Positions 20,996 through 31,035 of a stretch of DNA of 64,000 nt are shown piece by piece. The position numbers and the translations under genes are program-made. The stretch is taken from assembly GCA_963281255.1 (NCBI GenBank), contig OY725493.1, forward strand, positions 1,549,550 through 1,613,549, written 5' to 3'. The notes under the pieces were generated by a model. The model had not been told where the DNA came from, ran no database searches, and worked only from the letters and a program-made list of their open reading frames with translations. Each line of letters opens with the position of its first letter. The first letter of the stretch is position 1. The stretch comes from Aphrocallistes beatrix (taxonomy: Eukaryota > Porifera > Hexactinellida > Sceptrulophora > Aphrocallistidae).

Positions 20996-22291
20996 AAACA
21001 TTAATCGAGTTTTAATAGTAAGGATGTACAAAGTATTCATACATATTTTCATGCGTATCTTACTACCGCGTTGGATGGATAATATGCATTGCCATTTTAG
21101 TGATTTAATTAAACAATGAAGCAAATAAGTGCTAGAATTTTACAGGTTTCACATAGGATGACAAATCATAGTATATTTAGGGGGGGACAGATTTTGTATA
21201 AACATCGTTCTTTAATTTCCGGTGATCCCTGTAAATTATTTATTCGTTTATATTTCCCGTCATCAAAAATTACGATCATAATGTTATTTTCACGTCATCA
21301 AAAATTACGACCATAATCATATGTCCCAAGTTGGAGTCTTAGTCAATCTTAGTCACTAGGTACCATAGCCACCAAGTTATTGATTCTAGGAGCCTGGTCT
21401 GCCCTGTCCCAGGTTGGTATTAGCATTTTCCTATTAGGCAGAATTATATACAACACGACTGGAAAAAGAATGAAGGTGAATAAAATGAATAATAACTGGC
21501 AAGTACCCGCGGGGGTCCAAAGAGTCATATCGTGATGAGCTATAGAAAGTTTATTTCAGTTTTATTCATGCAATTAATTAATAAGGCATTATTCCAATTT
21601 CACAATTCGGTTACCTAAGTGTTGGTATTCATTAACTTTAGCAATAATCTTTTCAGACGATATCTGGACATGGCTTCATATCAATCAGTCTACAGAATTT
21701 CTAAGAATATTTACCACTTTTCAAACCTGTTCATTCACATACCTTTGATTTGCCTTAAAATTATACGATTCCAGGTTGAGATTCCTTAGCCGTATTGGCC
21801 GAAATAAAATTGGATTTGCCGGGTTGTAAAGGGCAGATATTTCAGAAATGTTTATCCGCTGAAGTGATTGGAAGCTCCTTCATTGTTAGTGCAGCTCCTA
21901 GTATAGGAGATGCCTTAAGTCATGATCGGCGTGCGACGTCCGTCCGCCTGCTCGCTCCTGGAAATTCTATTGGACTCAAATTCCACCAAATTTGGACCAT
22001 ATATTCCTTATATGGTGGAGATTTGAACCTGGGCCCAAATTTTGAAATTTTTTCATACCTTTTCACAAAAGGTGTCAAAATGTATTAGTCAATCAGAATC
22101 CAATATTTAATTAACATTACAGCTGGCTTTGATTTATTGATTAATAAGGATTATACATACAGTATACCTAACTCAATGATTACATATACAAGTTGGAAAC
22201 ACTCTCTAGCCTAATTTAAGACATATAAAAATGTATGTTGCTTGAAGTGTAATTACGCATAATTGTAAATATATGTGGTTTAATGCATGAA
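20996..22291. other. Gene-poor stretch
   Basis: A 97-codon frame (21795-22088, +) has no recognisable domain, no acceptor-like site near its ATG and contains short inverted motifs (TTCCACCAAATTTGG), so it is not called. A G-run motif at 21180 repeats that at 17.9 kb. Confidence 0.45.
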
Positions 22292-22642
22292 TTAATCCAC
22301 AATCAACTCTTCATCTTCATCACCGTTATCCTTGTTGCTCTGTGTTTTTCCATTAAGATAAGATTTAATACTTCTCAGCTGTGTCACTTCCTGATTTAGC
22401 TTGAAAAGCTCTTTCCATAATTGCGCTCGTTGTTCCAGCAAATTTTGGTATATTTTTGTCTTTCGAGAACGACTCTCTTTACGGTACTTCTTCATTTTTA
22501 TGTTTCGTCGTTGCTTTTTTATATTATGTTGCTCGTATTTGGAGATCTGTTTTTGTTTTAACTTTTTATTGAGGTCTTTTATGTTGAGGATCGAAATATC
22601 TTCTTGGGTTAGATTTTGGTTAGCTTTAACGTTGGTTGTCAT
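22292..22642 (-). CDS. Small CNC/Maf-like bZIP protein, copy 2
   Basis: 116 residues on the minus strand, clearly paralogous to the protein at 13.6-13.9 kb: same MTTN start, DI..LNIKDLNKKL extended-homology segment, basic region KKQRRNIKMKKYRKESRSRK and a leucine zipper with leucines at exact heptad spacing (NLLEQRAQLWKELFKLNQE..QL). As in copy 1, the bZIP invariant Asn position is Met. The acidic tail (NGDEDEELIVD) is kept in character though not in sequence. An acceptor-like TTTGTAG lies 21 bases before the ATG. Conservation of the bZIP pattern between the two copies while surrounding DNA differs suggests both are under selection. Function unknown; a small dimerising bZIP is the likeliest role. 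Confidence 0.72.
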   Translation of the reverse strand: MTTNVKANQNLTQEDISILNIKDLNKKLKQKQISKYEQHNIKKQRRNIKMKKYRKESRSRKTKIYQNLLEQRAQLWKELFKLNQEVTQLRSIKSYLNGKTQSNKDNGDEDEELIVD

Positions 22643-23608
22643 TTCGAATTAAATGTTAGGTTCCTACAAATTGAAATTTGTTCTCTTTATATATTTTCGT
22701 CACAACTGTAATGACTATTCTTATAATGAAAGTGTGGTTGGTATTTAACATAAGATCCATAGACAATAGACTCCATCAGCACCTTCATGTTTTATGTTTA
22801 ATCAAGCAATCTCGTTAAAAATTATTTTCTTTTTTATATTAATTTTTATATGAATTGAATATTGTCCACATATAAGAAGTTTAAAAGTAATTTTATTTTG
22901 AGAGTCCAATTACGTATTTTTCTTTAAATTTGTCAGAAATGAATAAAAAAGGCTTGAGTAACGAAATTCAACTCGCAGCCTTTTGATATATGAATAAATA
23001 AAATGGTTTCGAGGGATGCCTTATGAAGTAGATGGTGTACTGAAACCGCCAGTTCCAACTTTCGAATTCAGACAAACCGAAAATTGGATGTATTCCTTTG
23101 ATGGATGAATATACCTCATTTATTCATCATTATTTTCGCGGTCTTTATAGGAATATTTTCGTATTTCACATGTATTTAAGCCCAAATTAATAATTGTTCA
23201 ATAATAATACGTATATGATATTTCACCTAGTACAGAATCCAAGATCGACTTCATATTCAAATCAAAATACAGTACCTTGCTCAATAAAATTTAATACGCG
23301 TAATTGTTGAGGTTTGTGGCATTTCAGCATAATATTATGTAAGTTTTATCTCAAAGCTTTCTAAGATAATTATTGTCTGTTTGGAGCATATGGACATAAT
23401 TATGTGTGGTGGAGGTGTATCCCTAGACATTACTCAGCGACTCGAGAATCTGGAATAACGAGAATTTAAAGTGCTCAAATTACACAAGACATGAATACAC
23501 TTTTAAAAGTGCAACTAGGTGTATAATTCGAGTAGACCTCGTCACTGATCAAAAGTTTGTTCCAGTGGTATCCACTATCCAGGGAACTATCTGCTCGCCA
23601 AAGATATA
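22643..23608. other. Gene-free AT-rich stretch
   Basis: No supported gene or clear repeat. TATA-like TTTATATATTTTCG at about 22687 lies upstream of bZIP copy 2 on its strand's 5' side; a matching TTTATATATTTTT lies upstream of copy 1 at about 13966, so it may be part of a shared promoter. Confidence 0.4.
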
Positions 23609-23780
23609 CAGTAGAGTTCGCTTATTAGCAAGTCGGGTTTTGCACGAAAAAACTTGCTTATAGGCGAACTTGCTAATAAGGGAACATAATTAATACATTT
23701 TGGTCCATTGGGACCTTAAAAAAACTTGCTAATAAACGAATCTTGCTAATAAGGCAATTGCTAATAAGCGAACTCTACTG
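23609..23780. mobile_element. 172-bp TA-flanked MITE
   Basis: Near-perfect terminal inverted repeats CAGTAGAGTTCGCTTATTAG / CTAATAAGCGAACTCTACTG with inner repeats of CTTGCTAATAA. TA flanks both ends (23607-23608, 23781-23782), as in Tc1/mariner and pogo MITEs. Confidence 0.85.
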
Positions 23781-24024
23781 TATTCCCAATATTGATCTGG
23801 AAATTTCATTTTCTAAATAAATTATGTTATAGGCTGGGAGTATATACTGTGTTAAAAATAAAGCAAAACTATTAATAAAAGTTAAGGAAAGTACACAGTA
23901 CACAAAATTGGAAATAAAGGAATAATAAACGTTTTTCAATGCTAGAGATGATAATACAAACTTCTACTGCTAACGAAGCTTCTGATTGTAATCAAGCAAA
24001 TGCTCCTATCTAATGTACAAGTAT

Positions 24025-24371
24025 AAGCGTAATAGCCAACTTGCCAATATCAAAGAAGGATGTTATACTGATTTCCACAACTGGTTCTTAATGGTAGTTC
24101 AAGTTACGAGTACTACTGTATATATTATATTGGATATAGTCATAGTGCCGGGGACAGGGAATTTTTGGCCAAATTATCACTATATCCAATATATTTTGTA
24201 TATATATTCATTGCAGAGCATGCATGCCTACTGCTACTACGAATATTATATCCAAAAACTTCCTGAGTGCAAAAAGTGAATCTCTAATGTAGATCTCTAA
24301 AGCGTAATAGCCCACTTGCCAATATCAAAGAAGGATATTATACTGATTTCCACAACTGGTTCTTAATAATC
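24025..24371. repeat. 70-bp direct repeats around an inverted-repeat insert
   Basis: AGCGTAATAGCC.ACTTGCC to ACAACTGGTTCTTAAT occurs at about 24025-24094 and again at 24299-24371 with about two substitutions. Between them ATATTGGATATAGT and its complement ACTATATCCAATAT form a hairpin near 24130-24195. Confidence 0.65.
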
Positions 24372-25615
24372 ATTTTTCTAAAATAAACAGTTTCCATCCT
24401 CAAAAGCGGTTCTGTTTTTGCTGGGATATCATCATCACGACTGTCAATTCATGTTCTATACTAGGTCGTAGGAATAAAAAAATTTAATCTTTTCATATCT
24501 TTTTTTGATTTTAGAAATTCTTAGGGTGATATTTTTGAAAGTACTTCGAGTGATCTTATCATATATGTATAATATCCTTGATCATATCCATTTTACATAA
24601 CACCTTGCTGGAATTATGTCATTGTCCACGTTTAGGTAATCTTCAAAGGATATCTAATTAGATGCAGTGTTTCTATTTTATTTAAATGATTTTGCTGTGG
24701 ATTGAGGTGGAACTGTGTGATATGTTTTCAGACATGCCAACCCTCACGGAAAATCCCTGAGTCTCATGAATTTTCTTTGAGAGTTGGTATGCTGTAAGTA
24801 TGAGATTTGGAATCTACCTCAAAAAACATAGATGAGCTGTTGAAACCTAATCTCTAAAATCCACAATAATATTATTTATTAATTAATAGGAGAATTAAGA
24901 GTGTCATCAATCTATAGCTAGCCATAGCCGCTTATTATGAACCATCAGGGAGCCAAAAAAAACTTCACAATAGAGACACTCCTTAAATTAAACTCGACTC
25001 AATACAAATCCTATCTAAATACTATTTTGAGACCAGATGGGTTCGTTCACATTAATTAGCGGGTTCATAATTGCTGACTATATCAAATTTGAATTGAGAA
25101 GTGTACTATGTCTAAATCTAAACATTCCTAAGGATGTACACGCAGCACTGTCTGAGGCGTTTCCAAAGTCTAGACTTTTGAACTTGATATGAGATTGTTC
25201 TGTGCCCAGTAAGAATTCCTACTCAGTGCAGCAAAGAATGTTTTTGAGATATCCGCATTTAGCGCTCGCAAAGTAGGAATTACACATGGATAATTCAGAA
25301 TGTAAGATTATTCCAATTTTGTTGGGCTCCAACTCCAAGTAGGAATTCTACTTGGTACGCAGAGATACAAGATCCGAGTAGAGGAATTCTGATTTTCTGC
25401 AATTATGCCCTCTCATTCCATTGTAGAATATTATTGCTGTGAATAAATCGTAGGAAAAGAATTTGAATTATGTAAAGGTAGTCTTCTATTGTAAATGTTT
25501 ATCTTTGTGGGGTTCGGAAAAGAATGTACTTATTCCCTCCTTCATTAATGGATACTGATCTTTTGTATTGATATTTTAATCTGTATACATTTTACCTCTA
25601 ATAGTCTATCAACGT
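24372..25615. other. Gene-free stretch upstream of SMARCE1
   Basis: No gene is supported. GTAGGAATTCTACTT-like palindromes recur near 25205, 25335 and 25380. The stretch ends in TTTTACCTCTAATAG (25590-25604), an acceptor-like site 11 bases before the SMARCE1 ATG. Confidence 0.45.
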
Positions 25616-26772
25616 ATGGACCACCAGAGAATGCAACAATTCTATCCTCACACATCTAATATCCAATCTACCCCGTCCTACTCCCCTCACTCCTCCCTCC
25701 CCATCCTTCCAAACACTCACCCACACCACCGTCTGAGTCCAAACATTCCAACGAAACCCTCGATCCCTCCCTCCCTTCTCAGAGCTGCCCCCACCCCTCC
25801 TACCGCTACAGCCGCACCTGCTACGTCTTCAACGCGCTCCGGGCGCGGGAATAAAGGGAATGGGAAGGAACCAAACGCACCTGACAAACCCCTCACACCT
25901 TATATGCGATACGCGCGGAAGCATTGGGATGGCGTCAAGTGTGGCAACCACGAGGCTAAGCTGGCGGATATCAGCCGGATACTGGGAGGGATGTGGCGAG
26001 AACTTGACAAGAAGTCGAAACAGGTGTGGGTAGAGAAAAAAATAATTAAATAAAATACCTAAAATATAGTGTCTGTTCGTGATTATTATTCGGATTCTTT
26101 CCAGAGTTACATTGATGAGTACGAGGAGGCGAAGAAAATATATTTGACAAACTTGAAAGCTTACAGAGAGACACCAGAGTACCTAGAGCATCAGAGGATC
26201 AAGCAAGCAGAGGCTGAGCGGAACAAAGAGGCGGCAAAGAAAGTTAAGACTGCTCGTGCTGGTGAGATGAAGATAGACCCTAGGGGGAGTGGACTGCAGG
26301 TGTTGGAGGAGCCTGATGACGAGCCAGATGAGTCCGCTATCAATAAACAGCTCGCATACCTCCGGTAACATTAAGTTACTATGCAAACAACTCCACTATT
26401 TCACCACCAGTATATCTATCTATCCTGATTAGGTTCAACAAAAACCATCGTCTGATGGCGCTCGTTTTCAACGAGAACTATGTCCTCGTCCACAGTAACC
26501 TGCCGCACGCCACGATGGAGAACCTGTCACAAGCTCAGAAGAAGTGTTCCGAGCTGGAGTCACACATGAAGAAGTTAGAAGTGGATATTGAGGAGCTGGA
26601 GAGGGAGAATGGGTGCAAGAAAGCCAAGTTAGAGAGAGAAAACGAAGATTTCCAGCTACGTCTGAGAGAGATAGACAATGGAATGCTACCTCGTGGCAAA
26701 CAGGAGCCTATCCAGATCAACTTGAAGACACTACACTCAGAGAGTAAGAACCACACCTATTTTGAGCTATAG
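25616..26772 (+). CDS. SMARCE1: BAF57 / SMARCE1, HMG-box subunit of the SWI/SNF (BAF) complex
   Basis: Three exons: 25616-26023, 26105-26364 and 26433-26772, with small introns and matching phases (0 and 2); the joined protein has 335 residues (human 411). BAF57 is the HMG-box DNA-binding subunit of the animal BAF chromatin remodeller. An N-terminal Pro/Ser/His-rich segment is followed by the HMG box starting NAPDKPLTPYMRYARKHWD, with ISRILGGMWREL before the first junction and SYIDEYEEAKK..LKAYRETPEYLEH after it. The conserved FNKNHRLMALVFNE motif spans the second junction, then a coiled coil of about 80 residues rich in Glu and Lys. The C-terminal tail is shorter than in vertebrates. Order and motifs leave little doubt. 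Confidence 0.92.
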
Positions 26773-27276
26773 GTTTTGCTCTCAGTGTGAGTACTATGCT
26801 ATTTGTCTGTTTCACAACTGATTGATCAATCATAATTTCAACCCAGAATTGTTCATATCCGATAAATCTTCCTTAGATTGACTCAAATTTCAGTATGGCC
26901 ATAGTTACCAGGTGTGAAGTGGGCTGGTTTATTCTAAAAAGTGGTCAGGTCGAAACCAGTCCGATCGTACAAAATGGTCCCTTTTGAGGCTAAATTGGTC
27001 AAAAGTGGTCAGGTTGAAACCGGACCAATGGCTACGGCCCTGATAGATACGTAGCATCAGTAGTGGGTGTCCGCATACCTAGGACACCCTGATCCTGATG
27101 ACGCCGGATTTGGGTATGGTATATTAAAAAATATAACAATTCATTATTAATTATGCTTAAATTAATTTGTAATCACTTCGCCGATCTATGCGTCAGGGTT
27201 GGACGGAGTCACGGGGTGGTTTCTACTAATGCACTCCTGACTCGGTCCTAGCCTGTATGTTAGTGCATTATGTATC
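26773..27276. other. Intergenic with AGTGGTCAGGT repeats
   Basis: AAAAGTGGTCAGGT(C/T)GAAACC occurs twice (26936-26957 and 27000-27020). No gene is supported. Confidence 0.45.
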
Positions 27277-28308
27277 ATGTATCAGCACATTAGCACTGCC
27301 TCTTCTATGGATTCGACTGGAGAGAGCACGATACCACCAAAGAATGATGAAGAGAGAGTGGATCCGGAAGAGGGCATTGATGCCATCGTTCCGGAGGAAA
27401 GGGAGTTTCTAACACAGAACAGAGGCGCCCCTCTGACTCAGAAGAACACTGCTCAGAAATACCTTTTCAAAATTCTACTATTCATCTCTCCTTACATCGT
27501 CGGGGTACTTTTCAGTATTTTCCTAGCTTTATTCAGCTGTTACGTTCTCTATGCCCCAGCTATCTCGGTCCTCAACGCGCTCCCACCGAATGCCACCATT
27601 AAGTTCGATCTTGAGCTTATCAAATACAATCGTTCCATGTATTGCGGCGATGGCGAAGTTGTCTTTGGAAAAAAATTGCCGAATTATTACAACTATCTCT
27701 TTAATAATATCGCACAGACAACTCCGAGCTGTGATATTGAATTTCATCTTTGTGATGCCACATCCTTTGATACTAGTTATCTCTCAAACATAACAATAGA
27801 GGAGTGTCTCTATTACTTAAATGGAGTTGACGGTGGTTTTTTGAATTTTACAAAAATAAGTCCTTTTCCTCAGTATTATACTGAGACTGAATTCCTTGGA
27901 TTTCCTTTTAACAGATCTGAAATGGCACAAAACAATAATTATCCTCCATGTACATTTCAACCCCCGAACGATCAGACAACACCTGGCATTAATGCCTCTA
28001 CGTCTGGGCTATATCTCTTCGAGCCCGGCAAAAGTGTGTCAATTCCCATACACCATTTGAACCATTCTAATTGTATTAATTCATCCAGCGGTAAAAAAAT
28101 ACCTCATAACCATAGTCTGTTCATAAAAACTACTAACAATCCTTCGAACCAATTCTGTTTCATGTATATTCAATGCCAGGATCTGAAAAAAACAGACAAG
28201 ATTGTTGCTTGTTTCTTCGGCTCTCTGATCTATACTTTCATTTGTCTGATTGCTTGCGACATCGCCAAGTTTTTGTATTCCTTTTTCTTCAAAAAGAAAA
28301 CCGAATAA
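27277..28308 (+). CDS. Two-pass membrane glycoprotein of unknown function
   Basis: 343 residues, single exon. I do not recognise the family. An acidic cytosolic N-terminus (about 1-62) is followed by a membrane span at about 64-93 (LLFISPYIVGVLFSIFLALF), a roughly 210-residue loop, a second span at about 308-333 (CFFGSLIYTFICLIACDI) and a short basic tail (FFKKKTE). The loop has about ten cysteines and nine N-glycosylation motifs (for example NRS, NIT, NFT, NHS), so it is most likely extracellular and disulphide-bonded with both termini inside. Overall topology recalls ligand-gated or degenerin-type channel subunits, but no diagnostic motif of those is visible. An alternative start at 27307 (MDSTGEST) follows acceptor-like ATCAG sites. 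The second, cut copy lies after the sequence gap. Confidence 0.75.
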   Translation: MYQHISTASSMDSTGESTIPPKNDEERVDPEEGIDAIVPEEREFLTQNRGAPLTQKNTAQKYLFKILLFISPYIVGVLFSIFLALFSCYVLYAPAISVLNALPPNATIKFDLELIKYNRSMYCGDGEVVFGKKLPNYYNYLFNNIAQTTPSCDIEFHLCDATSFDTSYLSNITIEECLYYLNGVDGGFLNFTKISPFPQYYTETEFLGFPFNRSEMAQNNNYPPCTFQPPNDQTTPGINASTSGLYLFEPGKSVSIPIHHLNHSNCINSSSGKKIPHNHSLFIKTTNNPSNQFCFMYIQCQDLKKTDKIVACFFGSLIYTFICLIACDIAKFLYSFFFKKKTE

Positions 28309-29152
28309 TATTAAGAATTATTTTATATTTAATTTGTATTTTGAACTACCCCTAAATTTTCCTAATGAGAACACATTGTAGAGAGAGATTGAGACTAGTG
28401 AATATATTCTGTGTTTTTCTTCTTTAAGTTTTTGATGTAAATATATTTTTTCTAAATATGTTTCAATGATTCAAGCGGATGAATTAATTTCAGACTTACT
28501 AATTAGCCCTCCAGGGGTCCCTGGATTATCCATGGAAATGACTCATGATCCAGGGATCCAGGGATTTAAAGAAAAAAGGGATTTTGAACATTTAACTAGT
28601 CTATGCTAATTTCCATTAATGCAATATATTTTATGGAATTTATTGAGTAATTTTATGTTTCTCATTATTTAGCAAGTCTTCAGGAATCCTGGAAAATTTC
28701 CTGGACTCATGAAATTGGAACGCGTATGATAACATTATATACGATATATTCGGCCTTTATTTAAAATCCAGGAAATTCCCTGGATCGCGAATTTCGAAAT
28801 TTAACCTGTCTATTGATTCATGCTAATTTAGTCATTAAAATTAAAAATATAATAACATCCAGGGATTTCACTCCCAAAATCCAGGAAAATTTTCAAGAGG
28901 GGTTGGTAAGTATGTACATAATTTCCAATTCGATTCGTGCATTATAATTGTTGAGGTCATTCCAGATCTATCATTATCGCCTCGACTCCCTTTGTTATTT
29001 TTAATTAATTAATTGACTATAAGTGTGAAGATGACATCTACGTAATATATCTGATGATATCACAGCCCTGATTATTAGTATTTAAATATTGAGACCAATT
29101 CAATTAGTACATGCTTATATTTCAAAATATTTTCAGAAGACTATTCACGACA
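28309..29152. repeat. Intergenic with CCAGGGA/TCCCTGG inverted motifs
   Basis: From 28510 to 28895 short motifs such as TCCCTGG, CCAGGGAT and CCAGGAAATTCCCTGG recur in both orientations at least eight times, resembling a degenerate fold-back element. The 3' part ends in ATATTTTCAG at 29136, the acceptor-like site before ADA. Confidence 0.5.
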
Positions 29153-30262
29153 ATGGCAAAAGCAAGTAGTGAGAGCACCGAGTCAATCCAACAGCTCACT
29201 TTCCTGAAGAAGTGTATGCAAACTAACCCCACTGCTTTCTCAGTAGCTGGCAGTCCCCTTCTTAAATCTCGCGTACAGCTCCACATCCACTTGGACGGAG
29301 CCATCAGAGTTGATACGCTGTTTGATGTGATGGAGAGGAGAGGAGTTGCGAGGGGAGTGGGAGGGATCCAGCAACTCCGAGAGAAAGTCGTGCCTGTCTC
29401 CGGCGTGTCTCTGATTGAGTACTTGAAACCCTTCGATTTGGTTCTCGAGATTGTGGGCGGGGATGAAGAGGCGCTGAAGAGGATCGGGTACGAGTTCGTG
29501 GAGGATCAGGCGAGAGAGGGCGTGCTGTATGCAGAAGTCCGCTACTCCCCACACTTCCTTAGGGGCGAGAAGCTCACTGCTCATCAGGTCGCCGAGGCAG
29601 TGACATCTGGGATAGAGGCAGGCTGTAAGGCGTATCCTGATGTGACGGTGAAGAGTATTCTCTGCACCATCAAGGTGCATCCCGAGTGGACGCAGGATTG
29701 TGTGGATATCGCCGCAGCCTTTAAAGCCCGCGGGGTTGTGGCGATTGATATTGCAGGGGATGAACTGTCAGGGAACTTTGAAGACCATCAAGCCGCATTT
29801 TTAAGAGCGAAGGAATTAGGAATTCACCGAACAGTTCACGCAGGGGAGTCCGGACCTTCCAGCCACGTCTCACAAGTCCTGGATTTGCTTCACGCGGAGA
29901 GGATAGGGCATGGGTACGCTAGCGTGAACGACGAAGCCCTTCTCCAGCGAATAGTGAAGGAGAAGGTGCATCTAGAGATGTGTCCGATTAGCAGCCTTCT
30001 CACAGGATCTGCTCAAATCAAGGGCAGCGCGATCCGCACACTAGCATTAGCTGGTGCCAGCTTCAGTATCAACACGGACGATCCACTAATGAATGACGCT
30101 TGCCTTTCTCATGACTACGAGTTTTCCTCTCTGTGTTTAGGACTGCCGCACCAGCTGCTAACTCAGTCGAACTTCATGGCTCTGAATGCAGCATTCATCC
30201 CTGAGGAAGAAAAGAGCGAGCTTAGGGAGCGTCTGGAAGCAGCTTACACTCACTTGTCATAA
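29153..30262 (+). CDS. ADA: Adenosine deaminase
   Basis: 369 residues from the ATG at 29153; the frame extends up to 29111 but an ATTTTCAG acceptor-like site at 29136 falls between, so the later ATG is preferred. The enzyme deaminates adenosine and deoxyadenosine to inosine products in purine salvage. Zinc and catalytic residues are all visible: HIHLDG (His44, His46), HAGE (His229, Glu232), ERIGHG and NTDDP (Asp309, Asp310). EVRYSPHFLRGEK, RSILC-like KSILCTIK and AIDIAGDE match classical ADA (human 363 residues) better than the ADAL/MAPDA branch or the secreted ADGF branch, and there is no signal peptide. Given twice in this assembly because of the overlap around the gap. Confidence 0.92.
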   Translation: MAKASSESTESIQQLTFLKKCMQTNPTAFSVAGSPLLKSRVQLHIHLDGAIRVDTLFDVMERRGVARGVGGIQQLREKVVPVSGVSLIEYLKPFDLVLEIVGGDEEALKRIGYEFVEDQAREGVLYAEVRYSPHFLRGEKLTAHQVAEAVTSGIEAGCKAYPDVTVKSILCTIKVHPEWTQDCVDIAAAFKARGVVAIDIAGDELSGNFEDHQAAFLRAKELGIHRTVHAGESGPSSHVSQVLDLLHAERIGHGYASVNDEALLQRIVKEKVHLEMCPISSLLTGSAQIKGSAIRTLALAGASFSINTDDPLMNDACLSHDYEFSSLCLGLPHQLLTQSNFMALNAAFIPEEEKSELRERLEAAYTHLS

Positions 30263-30409
30263 TCCGAGTCCCTAAAGCATATTTATCATTTTATCGAAGT
30301 AGCAATTTCCCAATTTAGTTGCCATTTTAGATGAGCAAAATTTAGCATTTTACATCTCTTCCAATTACTTATATCATATTTCATTCTCCAAATTAGTCAA
30401 TGTTATATA

Positions 30410-30585
30410 CAAGGGCTGTCCCAAAGTCCCTTACCGATTTGATATAACTAATACAAATAAACATATTATATAAATTCGTCGTCGAAACGTTCAATATATT
30501 TCCCCTTCAACTTTCTGCACCGATCCCATCTCTCTGGCAATTTGTCTATGCCTGTGGCGAAGAAATCTGGGGGGTACCTCTGACT
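30410..30585 (-). pseudogene. Mariner-type transposase C-terminal relic with terminal repeat
   Basis: On the minus strand 30466-30585 reads out as a transposase tail ending in a stop, with YPPDFFATGIDKLPERWDRC and KGKYIERFDDEF, a pattern (LP.RW..C...KG.Y.E) characteristic of mariner-superfamily transposase C-termini. Just beyond it, 30410-30437 carries a TA-preceded CAAGGGCTGTCCCAAAGT terminal repeat. The rest of the transposase and the other end are absent, so this is a truncated element. Confidence 0.65.
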
Positions 30586-31035
30586 CAGTGATTTTCGTGC
30601 TTTTTTCATGCTTTTTCGTGTTTTTTTCATTCTTTTTTCATGTTTGCCTTGTTCCTATTTCGACTCCACCGTCTTCATAACAGTGCATCACCATCACCCA
30701 CCTTATCAAAGTTAAAAATTCCTGTCGTAATCTAAGATCTTCGAATGCCATCCTCCTCGAATATCCATTCAATCCTCAAAAACTCTTGTTCACCAGCCTG
30801 CCTCCCTCCGGAATGCTCAATCCATTACTATTTTCAAATGCCTCGTGAAAACTCATTTTTTTCGATTAGCCCATGAAAATCTTTAATAACACCAACGTGA
30901 ATTTATACCTACATACCTATACACGCATACATATATATTTACATATAGTACATACACGCGCGCTTCGCTTGCTCCACCCTAAATACATTCTTGCAGGCAT
31001 GTGTATTTTGTCTTAGCCAACCATCTACAAAATAG

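Noticed and set aside
21795..22088. 97-codon plus-strand frame
   Set aside because: No domain, no acceptor-like site by its ATG, and it contains short palindromes typical of repeats.
24013..24279. 88-codon plus-strand frame
   Set aside because: It runs through one direct repeat and the palindromic insert, so the coding look is accidental.
29111..29152. N-terminal extension of ADA (mitochondrial-like MLIFQNIFRRLF)
   Set aside because: It spans an ATTTTCAG acceptor-like site; the downstream ATG at 29153 gives the usual ADA length. cDNA would settle it.
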